Assembly (NCBI GenBank): GCA_963971425.1
Contig: OZ020515.1
Span: 17,314,291 to 17,378,290, forward strand
Source of the DNA: Bryoerythrophyllum caledonicum
Lineage: Eukaryota > Streptophyta > Bryopsida > Pottiales > Pottiaceae
Direction: 5' to 3'
Length of the DNA stretch: 64,000 nucleotides
The translations under genes and the position numbers were made by a program. Below are positions 39,535-51,700 of the stretch, piece after piece; within the stretch, counting starts at the first letter, position 1, and each line of letters begins with the position of its first letter. The notes under the pieces were generated by a model, which saw only the letters and a program-made list of their open reading frames with translations, ran no database searches and was not told the origin of the DNA.

Positions 39535-41025
39535 TCACATTTTTGACGGGTCTTCTTCAATCAAGGTGTGAGGCTTGGATCCCGTGATGTTTTGCAACAT
39601 TGCAAAGGTGGTACCAACACATTCTTGGATCTTCAACATTTGGTCTTTGATTTCTTGGAGTTCCTTGGCTTTTGTATCCGCTAGTTCTTTGACTTCTTGC
39701 CTCAACATCTTGTTGTTTGCCTCAAAAGCCTCCACTAGGTCCTTGGTGATGCCTTGGGTCGGGGTGGGGAGGTTGAAGGTCTCCACCGTGTTGATGATGG
39801 CTTTGTTGATGTTTTCAAAGCCAAACTCTATGAGTTGAGCTTGGATGGGGGGCTCGATTCCATCAATGCTCCTTCTATGAGGATCGAACACCACGAAGTG
39901 GCCTCCTATGAGGATGGTTTTCCCCACGAATGCCCTATACACAATTGGATTAGCACATACCACGTTTGCACTTCCATTGTGGCAAACTCCGTTGTCCTTG
40001 TGAAACCAAGTGGAGCAAACATTAGAGTCTCCCATAATTTTATGGATAGCATTAGTAGTCTCAATAACATTCATTAGTATAGGGAGATGGGAGAGAGTTA
40101 GGGTGAGGGCGTCTTTCTTAGCCTTCATCTCTTTGGTGACGCGGGTTCCTCCAAGGGGCTTGTTTGTTTGCATGACTTCTTGTTGTGCGGTCACTTGTAG
40201 TTCTTGGATTTTCTTGGCTTGTTGTGGGGTGGTGGTCAAAATGAAGGCAAATCCATCTCCTTTTGCCTTCTGCACATTAGTCACTTCAAAATCATGCCCA
40301 CGTTTAAAGCTAGATTCAAGGACCTCTTTAAAGAGGTGGTTAGCAGCAATATTATGCAAAGATGGACTTTGTATTTTAACTGATAGGCTAGAATGGTGTG
40401 CAATGCTATGGTAAGTTTTACATACCTTTCCCACCACGTTGACCTCATCGATTTTGAGGATGAATGGTCTAATCCCCTTGAGGAGGAGTAGGCCATCAAT
40501 TGCCGATTTTGCAAGGTGCAATTTGATTAGTCCTGACCATACACCCTTTATCCCTCCCCCTTGTTTGATACTTAGACAATGGATGGAGATAGGTTCAATG
40601 AGTTTCTTACCAAGAGGGATGTCCATGTCTTTGAGGCGGTTGATGACCATACTTTTGACTTCATCATGCAAAATGGGGTTAGTAGGTAATTTGAAGTGGA
40701 TGGCCACTTGAAAATCAAGAGCCAAACCCGTACCTTCGTCCACGGGGATGTTGGTTGGCACTTGTGTCAAGTTGTAATGTTGGCCGCCTAGGCCGCCTGC
40801 CTCTCGTGAGTGTGGATAGTGGACTTGTGGGATGTGTGGGAAGGCTATCCGAGCTTGTTTGACTTCTTGGGCTTTGTTTTCTTTAATGCCTCTGGTCACC
40901 ATGTCCTCAATTGTTTCTTCACTGAAGAGCTCTTCTAGTCCTTCCTCCACCGCTAGGTCTTCCATCACTTGGAAACCTAGCCAAAATTTGAAGCAACTAA
41001 TGTCAGGGGTAGTGATGAGAGCCAT
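39535..41025 (-). CDS. LINE ORF1 body of copy B (496 residues open)
   Basis: Open from MALITTPD at 41,025 to the stop at 39,535. The full ORF1 probably began at 51,811, because the minus strand there reads MSSRRIIMFNKEMDVDELVV up to the C insertion and continues in frame at 41,130. A TAA at 41,125-41,127 now interrupts that N-terminal part. Features include SCFKFWLGFQVMEDLAVEEG near the start, IEDMVTRG, several beta-rich blocks and a charged C-terminal 90 residues (ELADTKAKELQEIKDQM) likely to form coiled coil. No known domain can be named. Homologous ORF1s are in copies A and E. Probably the nucleic-acid-binding chaperone of the element. Confidence 0.75.
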   Translation of the reverse strand: MALITTPDISCFKFWLGFQVMEDLAVEEGLEELFSEETIEDMVTRGIKENKAQEVKQARIAFPHIPQVHYPHSREAGGLGGQHYNLTQVPTNIPVDEGTGLALDFQVAIHFKLPTNPILHDEVKSMVINRLKDMDIPLGKKLIEPISIHCLSIKQGGGIKGVWSGLIKLHLAKSAIDGLLLLKGIRPFILKIDEVNVVGKVCKTYHSIAHHSSLSVKIQSPSLHNIAANHLFKEVLESSFKRGHDFEVTNVQKAKGDGFAFILTTTPQQAKKIQELQVTAQQEVMQTNKPLGGTRVTKEMKAKKDALTLTLSHLPILMNVIETTNAIHKIMGDSNVCSTWFHKDNGVCHNGSANVVCANPIVYRAFVGKTILIGGHFVVFDPHRRSIDGIEPPIQAQLIEFGFENINKAIINTVETFNLPTPTQGITKDLVEAFEANNKMLRQEVKELADTKAKELQEIKDQMLKIQECVGTTFAMLQNITGSKPHTLIEEDPSKM

Positions 41026-41130
41026 ACCTTTTTTCCCGGTGTCCTTTTGGCCGTTTCTGCTGTTCTTGCTACTCCCGGGTTCTTCTTCGATTCTCCTTGA
41101 GCCTTTCTCTTTTGGGGCTGTGCTTTATTG

Positions 41131-41143
41131 TACAACCAACTCG
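41131..41143. repeat. TSD of LINE copy C, left
   Basis: TACAACCAACTCG, repeated at 51,752-51,764. The two flank copy C exactly and mark its insertion into ORF1 of copy B. Confidence 0.9.
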
Positions 41144-43619
41144 GGCACTTCTCGAGTGGCTGGGAGATGGCTGAGTGAGCTCCACAAATTCCGGTGAGGG
41201 GGGGAGGGACTTAGTCTCATTTCTTGAAACGCTAAGGGCAACAAGAGGTTGCTGGCCTTGTTGTAGAGCTTCCCATTTGCGTTTGATTTGAGTTAGGATT
41301 GGATTGTAGCAGAAGGTGTTGGAAGAAGCTCACAAGTTTTAGATCTGTGGTAGTAGAGTTGCAAAGTAGCATCTTATGTGTAGATCTATGGGGAGTTTAT
41401 ACTGAAAGCGATTGGGACATGTGTTGGTCCACAGACTGCAGCATAGGAATGCCCTACAGGCAACTCCTAACACAGATCTAAAAGTTAAGGCACCTAGATC
41501 TAGATATGAGACAATGGTGATGCAAGGTGTGTTTGTGAGACCAAAATCTAGATGAGTTAGGGCTGAAAAGCGTGGGAGCTAGTGTTGGCATCCAAGATAG
41601 TCTTACTCACACACCCAGCACAAACCTGACTCTGCATCAGAGATCTAGTGCCGAATCTGCAGTCATCCCACAAGTCGCCGTACCCCCCCAAGCTGGATAC
41701 TCGACCAAGATCAAGAACATGAGCTCGCCAGAGCTGCCGGAAGGCAACAACTCATCATCAGCACATCAGGCTACACATTATACCCACCCCTTCCCTTATG
41801 TTTTTTATGCTCCCGTTCTCGTCATTTCCTTGCATCCCTACCCATATGCTTTCCATGTTCTTGTCCCCCCCATCTCTTCACAAAATGTCAACTCCACATG
41901 TACTAACAAGTACATACTGAGACATAACAGGCCCAGCCACAAAAAGCAGCTGCCAACAAAGACCAACAAGAGAGGAGAGCAGCTGAAGTTCCCCCTTCCC
42001 CAACCGAAGAACTCCAACATAAAGACCGCACGAGGACATCACCAATCACGGCTGCAACGCAGCCTCATTTCACCACAACAGGCTTCCCCTCACCTTCCCA
42101 TTTTTTGCGAGTATTTATTTTTAACATTAGATATTACTAACACAACATGCAGGCTTTTACACACAATAGTGAGCTTTATAAAAAGGGCCAGCTGCAGCAG
42201 AAGCAGGGCCTCCTTCGGCAAACACAAGAGTACAACAGCTCTTAGATCACTGCAGAGCACAACATCGACGAAGCTAGCTGAGATCCAAGCGCACACAACA
42301 ACAGATCTGCACAAGCAACTCCGAAAATCAACTCTACTGGATCTAGGTAAGTTCCTCACCAACTCTCACTACTTTCCTCTTCTTTGCTGCAACATCAAAG
42401 TCATCTTCAGTTTACAAACTCTTACTTATCACTCATTAAAAACCACGTCAAAAGCACTTAGGCACGCCATAACCCTTAAGCACATCATTAGAAAGATTGT
42501 ATCTACATACTACACGCGGAAGCGCTGGCAAAATCACTACAGATCTACGCAACGGGCAAAAGGAGCACACAAAGACGTCAACTCACCTCAAAAGGTGCGG
42601 ATCCACCAAGTGAACATACAACCCTGCGCGCATACACTCAGGATCTGCACAAACATCACAACCACACACTCCATCAGCAGCTGCGTTAGACGATCTGGAG
42701 GCGGGCAGCAGCAGGAGAGTAGCAGACAAACAAGATCAAGATCTAGGACAAATAAAGAGGTAAGCACTCCTCCAGCACCTTCAAATTTTTCTGTGACTCC
42801 CCTCCCACACCTTTACGATCTCCTCTCCTCTCCCCCCCTCCCCCCTCCCCCTGCCTCTCTCTCGCTTCCCCTCACTGCCCACCCCCCTCCCCCAGCCTCT
42901 CCCTTGTTCCCCACCCCCCTCCCCTCCCGAAGGCACCCCAACCCTCCCTCTCCCTATCGACTTTTCCTTCCCCTCCCTGTGCACCAACCCCCTCTTTCCC
43001 GACTACACTCCCCTCCATGTATCCCAACCACTCTCGATAGGCTCCCCCTCCCTAAACCCCAATCCCTCCTCTCTCGGCTCCACCCCAGCCCCTCCCTGTC
43101 TGCGGAGACCACCACCCTTGACAGACGATCATCAAACCCTCCCTTCCAGTAGTCATCCAGGGCCCTCCTCCCCCAGACTACCGACCCCCAAAACCCTAAC
43201 GACACTTAGAAAACAAGTAGCGACCCCCAAAAACCCAACTAGCGACACTAGAAAAATCAGTAGCGACCCGCCAAACTCTGGTAGCGACCCTGCCCATCTA
43301 CACAGCGCCCTAGTAACCCCCCGCAGCGACCTAGCTCCCCCTCGCAGCGACCCAGTTCTCTCTCATAGCGACCCAGTTCTCTCTCATAGCGACCTAGTTC
43401 CCTTTCACAGCGACCTGTTTTCCTCTCACAGCGACCTCGTTCCTTTGCACAGCGACCTCTGCAGCGACTGCGCCCGCTCACACAACGACCCCCCCTACCC
43501 TCCCTGCAACCTACCTAACCTCACTACTTACCCCCCTAATCCTAATCAAAGCATCCCCTTCCACTTCAGCAAAAGAACACTCAAAACTACACATGCACCG
43601 AAAAACAGACACAAAAGTT

Positions 43620-44060
43620 CTGGTAGTACTATACTACAAAACAAATACTGGTATAGATACTTGTACATACGCTGATATGTATTCTGGTACATGTATATGT
43701 ACGAATACTGATATGGATACTGGTACCTATACTAGTATGCATACTGGTACAAATACTGACACATATACTGGTACATATACCAGTACGCATACTGGTATAA
43801 ATACTGATAAATATACTTGTACGTATATTTGTATATATATTGGTATGTATACTTATATGTATACTGGTACGTATATTAATACAAATAATGATACATATAC
43901 TAATATGAATACTGATGAAAATTCCAATACGAATACTGGTACGTGTACTAGTATGAATACTAACACGAATACTAACACGAATATTGATACAAATACCAAG
44001 ACAAATATTGAGGCATACACTAATACAAACATACGAACGAATACTAATATAAAACCAAAC
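43620..44060 (+). repeat. Degenerate short tandem repeat (ATACTGGTACNT) in the ORF2 leader of copy C
   Basis: Units of about 6/12 bp, such as ATACTGGTACATATACTGGT, repeat for over 400 bp. They stay in frame, giving a Thr-Tyr/Asn-Thr-Gly/Asp-rich peptide (TGTYTSMHTGTNTDTYTG). Similar TATTTGTAT-type repeats occupy the matching place in copy B (39,000-39,250, minus) and CAAATAC-type repeats in copy A (about 24,800-25,450). Confidence 0.8.
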
Positions 44061-44219
44061 AAAACTACACAAACACACACAAAGACAACCACACACCATC
44101 AACGAAACACATACATACACACATACAAAGACGAATACATACAATCAAAAAAACACAAAATAAAATACCAAAGCCACATACAAAAACAAAAAATTCTAAA
44201 ACAAAACAAAAAACCCATC

Positions 44220-44267
44220 TACTACAAACTACTAATATTAATTGGAGGGGACATAATTACAAATACA
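44220..44267 (+). other. 2A-like motif, decayed first copy (copy C)
   Basis: Reads YYKLLILIGGDIITNT. The upstream part is as in the other 2A motifs, but the NPGP end is lost, apparently by a small deletion or by fusion to the next module. About 60 codons downstream is the intact motif. Confidence 0.65.
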
Positions 44268-44429
44268 ATTACACCCACTATAAAAATGAATAAAAAAAAA
44301 TTCATTACCAACATGCAAAACACAAACACCCACCTACCCCCAAACAAACAAGACTCTAATAACATAGCAAAGCCTCAAAAAATTACACAAAAGATAAAAT
44401 CTTTAAAATACAACACTAAACATATATAC

Positions 44430-44480
44430 CACAAATTATTACTACTTCTAGGAGGAGACATAGAAACCAACCCGGGACCC
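44430..44480 (+). other. 2A-like ribosome-skipping motif, intact (copy C)
   Basis: Reads HKLLLLLGGDIETNPGP, followed by MPNILKRHP. It matches the 2A consensus in full and lies in frame between the low-complexity leader and the AP endonuclease. Confidence 0.85.
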
Positions 44481-47400
44481 ATGCCTAACATACTAAAAAG
44501 ACACCCTACATCGCATAAGAAAAATGCCAAACTATACTTCATACCTAATACCATAAACTTACAACTGGAATATAGACACGTGGCAAAATCCTTTGCACCT
44601 TTCTTAAAAAACACACATACACAACACTTCCCACCCAAACATTGCCCATTACATACAACAAAAAAATACGCATCCACCACCCCACATTCTATATGCACTA
44701 ATAATCACTACTCATCCAAACATAGATGAATGTAACCATCTTCTAAATCCACAAAATGTGAACACAATTACATGGACCAATACACTTCTACAAACTTTAC
44801 AAAACTTACAAAACCCACCAGAACGACACATCTACACTCCACACCCTTATACTGAATTCCTGGCAGACAACCAAAGTATTATAAACCATGAGAACTCAAT
44901 ACATAAAAGACTATACGACTTCGTACATAGTCAAGACATACCACCCTCAAATGATACAATAAAACTAAAATTCCCTTACCTCCCTAACAACCTCATAAAT
45001 GAATCACTAAAATGTCTAGATCCTATACCAGAATACACCCACCCACCCCCACCTCTTCCCTACATCCCTCCACTAAATCAAAACATTAGATCAAACCAAG
45101 AAAATACATACATAATCACATGGAATGCCTCTTCACTAAACACTGGCCTTCCTAGCTTACAAACTTTAGTCACAAACACAGACACACCACCGGCCCTCAT
45201 AGTTATACAAGAAACAAAACTAACCGCCACAAAATCTACAAAATATATACAAAATATATTTCAAAACTATAAACTCATCTTTAACAATACACATGCACTT
45301 ACAAGATGCATGCAACAAAGGAGACCATACACACCGGGCCGCGGTGGCCTCCTTACATTAATACACAAAAAATATACATTCCCCGGCAACATCAACAAAA
45401 TCCCTACCCCAATGCACATATCACCATACATTCAAATAATTAAAATCACTAATCATCCACTACAACCGTGGTTAATCTTTCACATGTATATGCCATCTCA
45501 TCCCGAAGATACTAGATTTCTCTTAATATACAAAACACTATTACAACCCATATTAATAATCATCCCAATCATACATACCTATTATGTGGAGACTTTAATA
45601 GAGACATAGCGCTAATTGGCCGCCAAAATGGAAACCACCACACCCCCCCTCAAAACATTGATTACCAATGGCGCCGCTTCACAGAAAACTTAAACTTCAC
45701 TTACATCAATACCGATACACAATTCTCTAGACAAGGTGGCTACAATTATAGTGATTGGAGTCTAATAGATGGTTTCTATATAAATACAAACACCAACACA
45801 CAATACACCGCCACAACAAACAAAGATATTATTCTCAATTCGGACCACTCACCCATACAACTGCACATCCCAAATAACACACTAATTAGTAGAACTCCTA
45901 CAATCCCAAACAATGACACTATACGCATACTCAACCCCATCCCAAAAACCAACATAGAAAAATTCAAAACAAAATTCTTCGAAGAAAACTCCGACCAAAT
46001 AGACTCCCTTATAAACACTCTTGAAAACAATAGCCAATTAACACAAGCTCAATGGCAAGAAGCATGCCACTCTCTAGACAAACTCATCAATAAAATCTCT
46101 GATACACTAGAACAAACTTGTAGAGCACACCCAATACCCCAAATGACAAACAGAACCTCTCAACAAGGCGGGTATCTACCCCGCAAACTCTCTAAAACTT
46201 GGAAACAACACTTAACCACATACCATACCATACGTAAAACCATTAGAATTGTAAAAAACAACCCTCAATGGCGTAACCACCCCATACACAACGAACTACT
46301 AACCATACAACACATCCAAATCCCTACTCCGCCGCCTCCGGACCTTCCCCACGATACATGGATAAATGATATCGCGATAATTGCAAAAAATGCCAACATA
46401 CAAGCCCGGAAAATAATCACAAAATACACAAAAGAAAACATTAAAAAAGCCATCTCAAAATACAGACAACTGTACGAAATCAGAAATAAAAAAAATTAAC
46501 AAAAAAGTCTTTAAAAACCTTGAATCCCCACCAATGGATTGTATCAAAGATCAATATAATAATATTCTAACTAGCCCCGAAGACATTGCGAATGAAATAT
46601 TTAACCAACAAACAAAAACCAATAGACCAACAGTACTAACATGTAATTACCAGCCACAACATACAATAGAATGCACATGTGCAATACGCCAATACCCTTG
46701 GCACGACCTGGACGGATATATCCTTGACAAACGGGGCGAACCAGAAATTCCACTTCATAAATACCTCAACAGAGCCACATATGACACATGCCTTCAAAAT
46801 CTTGGAAATAATAAAGCCCCAGGCCCAGACCGCATACCAAACTCAATACTAAAAAACATGCCTCCAAGATTTCACAAGCTATTATTTCTGTTTTTCTCCC
46901 ACTGCTATAAACAAAAACAGATACCAAACTCATGGAAATTAAGTACAACAATTCTACTATACAAGAAAGGCGACCCGTCCATACTACCCAACCATAGACC
47001 AATTGCACTAGCTAACACAATATACAAACTCTTTACCAGTACACTCACCTCCATACTATCCTCATACGGCGAAAAATTCAAAATCCTACATGATAGTCTA
47101 GAAGGATTTAGAGCAGAGAGAAGTACCGCTCGACAAATACAAACTATAATAGCCGCACTAGAAGACGCAAAGTTTACTAACCAAGATATATACATACTAT
47201 ACGTGGACTTAAAAAATGCCTTTGGCTCAATTGACCATGCCCGACTTCTAGCAATAATGATGGACCTTGGTTACCCAAAAGATGCAACTACACTTGTTGG
47301 AAACATCTATTCTAAATCATCTACATGTTATACCGGTGAACACTTTGGGAAAACAAAACCTATACCCATCCAAAGAGGAACTATACAAGGGGATACCCTC

Positions 47401-50400
47401 AGCCCATACCTATTCATTATATTTCTAGAACCACTACTCAGATGGCTAGAAAGAGGAAATTACGGATACACTTTTGGCACATCACAGGTCATAATAAACT
47501 CTGCCGCATACGCGGATGACCTAGCCACCATAACTAACAAAATCAAATCAATCCAAATACAACTAAACAAAATTGATAGATATTGTAAATGGGCCGGTAT
47601 GGACGTAGGTGTCCCAAAATGTGCCGCTACCGGATGCCCAAACAAATCCAAATTGAATCCTACCACTTTCAAAGCCCTAATGCAAGCCTCAAACATCAAT
47701 TACCGCAATCAACCGATCCCCATACTACACCAAAATGAACCATACATATACTTAGGCACAAACCTTGTTCCCTCACTAAAATGGAAAATCCAAATCCACA
47801 CCACAACGACAAAACTCATCAAACAATGCAAAGAACTAACAACATGCCCAGCCACCATGAAACAAAAAATAAAAATGGTTGATACCGTACTACGCCCAGG
47901 TGTGGCATACAGTTTCTACGGTGTACCATACTCTATGCCAGCTATCAAAAAACTTGATAAAAAAATAATAGCCATACAAAAAATCATATGTGGATTACCA
48001 AAATGTATGTCAAACGCAATAACCCAACTACCACATAACCTATTTGGACTTGAAGCTTTCTCCCTCAAAAACGCATACCTCCAATGTATAGGCGAACAAC
48101 TGCAAAATGCTCTAAACGATAAAGGAAGACTTGGGAAAATTTATAATGGATTAACTCACTATGTCCTTGCCCAATATGGTGGCGCTGAAAACATACCGAG
48201 AATTATAAAAAGTGACTGCATAAGATCACCAATAACACAAACATTCTTCTTATTAAAACATATAGCTAAAGCCCACCTTAAAAGTACGCTCCCGAACTTC
48301 CTCACTAATCCTACAACACTAGAAATACTATGGCGCCAAGAAACATTAAATCATAACACAATCAATGCCCAACTCTCCCAAAAGCTTCTACAAAAACTCC
48401 TCTCAAAAAATATTTTTGAACTAAACCAAATTACCTTACCTAACGGTACACACATCATGAACAATGAGGACTTCAAAACCAACCACTTCACCCCATCTAA
48501 ACTAATAAAGAGTGCCCTAAGTGTTGCTAAACAACTATTTTGCCACATAACATGCCCCACTATATGTCATACTCCTTGCAACATACACCCATACTCTCAT
48601 ACACTTAAAGATCCATTCATCACCCTCAACAATAACATCATCCCAAGAAATATTCCCACACCAACCAATCCCCCTAACCTTCCACATACATACCACCCCC
48701 ACCCCCCAACATACATCCCCAAAAACCCTACCACATACCCCATTAATAATATCATAAACCATAAACATATCCAACACACAGACACAAATAACATACAGAA
48801 TACCTACACAAAATATCTATGCCAATGGCAACACAATGATAATACATACAATAAATGGCTCCCCCAAAGAGACCTTTTTCCACGGCATGACACCAATACC
48901 TCCACACATAACACTGAAAAATTAAAACAATACTACCAAAAGATCCAAAACAAAATATACTCAGATATCATCCTTGCCCACCACCCACAAGAACAATCCT
49001 CAGACTCAAGGTCCGTAACGCCACCCATAATTATCCCACTCTTAAACATCTACACAACAGAATGCAACCCCGAAAATGATTTCCTTACATCCTCAAACAC
49101 AATTCAAATAGATAACAATCAAGCACATCTATACGAAGAAAACGGCCGACATGTACACACCATACCCATTACCCGGCTCCAATGGTTATGGAACCAATAT
49201 CATACAAAATTACAAACCCCTACAAACATTGAACCAACAACCCAACCCTTTGAAACCGAACTAATATGGCTTTACCAAAGATATAAATATCGAATACCAA
49301 AAACTGACCCCCTCAAAAATGCGCAATACACAATACCCACCCCCATTTTAGACTCACTAATATCATCCTTTAACATCGAACACTCATACTTTTCCTCCCC
49401 AATCACATGTCCTACCAAACTAAATAAATTCTACTCACCGTACGAAAGAGACAAAATATTTGAATCCCTAGGCAAGGCCTTTGAACACAAATGGATCGGA
49501 AATGGAATAGCTCACCCCCACAACGAGAAAGACATAGAACAAGCCATACATTGGGCTAGACTTGCCGCCAAACACGATCCAAATAACACAAAAACAATCA
49601 TCGTCAAACCGAACAACAATTGGTACCAAAACAACAACCAACATTCAAACCCATTCCCAGATTCCCACATCATTGCATTATTCGAAGCAGACACAATACC
49701 ATACGAAGAACCTAATATCCCACCCGAGCTAAAAAAACCCCGAATAGAGCCATCTACATTACAAATACTATGCGTCCATCATCAAAATCAAAACCTGGGC
49801 TCCCCAGAACAACTTGCAGAACTTACCTCCATAACAGACAATCTAGACATACAACGACCGTACACAAAACCGGCCCCACCAACACCCATACAAACCCCCG
49901 TAAACAAAAGTAAAAAATGGTCAAAATTAAACTATGACAACAACACATTAAACTACTCCGTCATACCTCCCCCTCTCCCAGACTACCCAACTCATACCAC
50001 ACCAAAATTTAACCCCGCATACAGTTATTACATCGACGGCTCCTTTAAACCACCGGAACAAATTAGCCCGGGCTCTTGGCGAAGAGAAAAAGCTGGCTAT
50101 GGCATATATAATTCTACCAAAGAAATTAAACTAGCCAAAAGACTCCATGGACTACAAAATATCCTCAGAGCAGAACTCATGGCCATTCACAAAACACTAC
50201 AAATCATCACAACAAAATACAAAAATGAACCTGCACATATATTCACCGATTGTATAAATGCACTCTACCTACTAAACACTCAAATAACACACCCAACCCT
50301 TCACAACAGTCACCCCGACCAAACCATACTAACATCAATGGTACAAATGTTACAAAAACGTACACAAATCACAACCCTTCACAAAGTCAGAGCCCATGCC

Positions 50401-51700
50401 AACATTGATGGCAACAAACAAGCAGACAAACTTGCAAAAGAAGGCCGAGAAAAAACACACAAAAATGCCAAAGACCCTCACGAACATGCTCATGCCACCC
50501 CATACTACTTTCAAAAAGAAGATTGGCCTTCCAAAGAAGATACCCCCGACAAAGGCCCAATTAGATTTCTGGGCAAATATCTCAAAAAACAAGACCTCTA
50601 CAACAACCTGGATACAATCTCAGAAAATATTCCTAACATAGAAAAATGGACTAACAATAACGACATAGACAATGAACTCTCTACAAACTTTTGGAAAAAC
50701 CCCATCATCTCAGACTCACAAATAACGTGCCTCATCAAATTCCATACGGGTTAGTACATGGGAAACGCTCGCAAACAACTCTTCTTTGGAATAGAAAGAT
50801 TCCCATCCATAACATGCCCCATATGCCCCTCAACGGACCCCGACACATGGCTTCATGTGCTACTCAAATGCCAAAACCACCACATACACTCTCTAATTGT
50901 TAAAAGACATAACAAAGCGGTATGGGAAGTCCGAAAACTAATCACCTCCTACAATAAATCGAGATGTTTCATACTTATGAACGCCGGCACTTTTAATAGC
51001 AATCCACAAGAAAACACGGTCCCCCCATGGCTACTTCCATGCTCATGTATGACCCAAAGATGTCATTGCAACGCTAGGCTCAAACCGGACATTCTTTGTG
51101 TTAAAGGTTTACCATACAACGACCCACCACCCGAGAACATCAACCAAGACTACACCATTCAATTCATTGAATTTACATATTGCAACGATAGATTCTCCCC
51201 GGAAACAATACAAAACAAAATAGATAAATACCAACCCCTCATAGACGACATCATTGCTCTCGGCTGGAATGTGGACCCCCTTATTGTAATCACATCCGGC
51301 GCTTGTGCCACCACCTTTATCCCATCTATGAAAACTCTCGAAGATACCTTCAAGATACCCATTGATACAATTAAAACTACCTTTAAAAATATCAACACCA
51401 TCGCTATTCAACATGCCATGTCTATTTTACTGCATAAACGCAAAATCGAAAACAACCAAGTCCTCCCTGATAGACAAGACCCCCCTTAGGAACTTCGCCA
51501 CTCTGTCTCTTCCTGATTGGCTGCCTATTTGGTTTTGCTTTTTGTTGTTTAGTTAGTTTGGTCGTGGTTGGTCGTTGTTGGTTGGTTTTTGGCTACTCGT
51601 TACATAGTGTCTACCCTCGAAAGGGGGAAGTAGTTCCAGTTCGCTAATTCCTTGTCCGGTAGGCATGGTCTTAGCAATGGAGCGAACAGACACTTTATTC

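Larger units (their letters stand above)
31195..41143 (-). mobile_element. LINE copy B, 3' part (ORF1 body, ORF2, 3' UTR), Dualen-like
   Basis: A minus-strand copy inserted into A/D: the 12-bp TSD CCATCTACACTA is at 31,183-31,194 and 54,174-54,185. Its 3' end (left) has a (TTC)n tail and hairpin. It is itself interrupted by copy C at 41,143, and its 5' part resumes at 51,752. The total without C is about 12.4 kb, unusually long for a LINE. It carries ORF1, two 2A-like motifs, AP endonuclease, RT, RNase H, zinc finger and restriction-like endonuclease. Confidence 0.88.
43593..51489 (+). pseudogene. LINE ORF2 of copy C: leader with 2A motifs, AP endonuclease, RT, RNase H, CCHC, restriction-like endonuclease
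   Basis: ATG at 43,593 opens a 296-codon leader ending in an intact 2A motif. AP endonuclease spans about 45,100-45,860 (WNASSL, QETKL, DFNRDIALIG, SLIDGFY, SDHSPI), crossed by frameshifts near 44,700 and 45,520. A 1406-codon open stretch (46,534-50,751) holds RT (NKAPGPDRIPNS, VDLKNAFGSIDH, YADD at 47,509-47,520), a ~700-residue connection and RNase H (YYIDGSF with Asp at 50,035, RAELMAI, FTDCIN, VRAHANIDGNKQAD). A TAG at 50,752, where copy D has CAA, separates it from 50,758-51,489. That part has CPICPSTDPDTWLHVLLKC...H, RHNKAVW, KPDILCV, QFIEFTYCND and KIDKYQPL, a CCHC plus restriction-like nuclease arrangement as in R2-type LINEs. Lesions are few; the family consensus should be intact. 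Confidence 0.87.

Noticed and set aside
41572-43152. 526-codon frame in the 5' region of LINE copy C as a possible new ORF
   Set aside because: It is proline- and serine-rich because the DNA is C-rich, does not begin at a clear ATG context, and has no counterpart in the 5' UTR of copies B or E.
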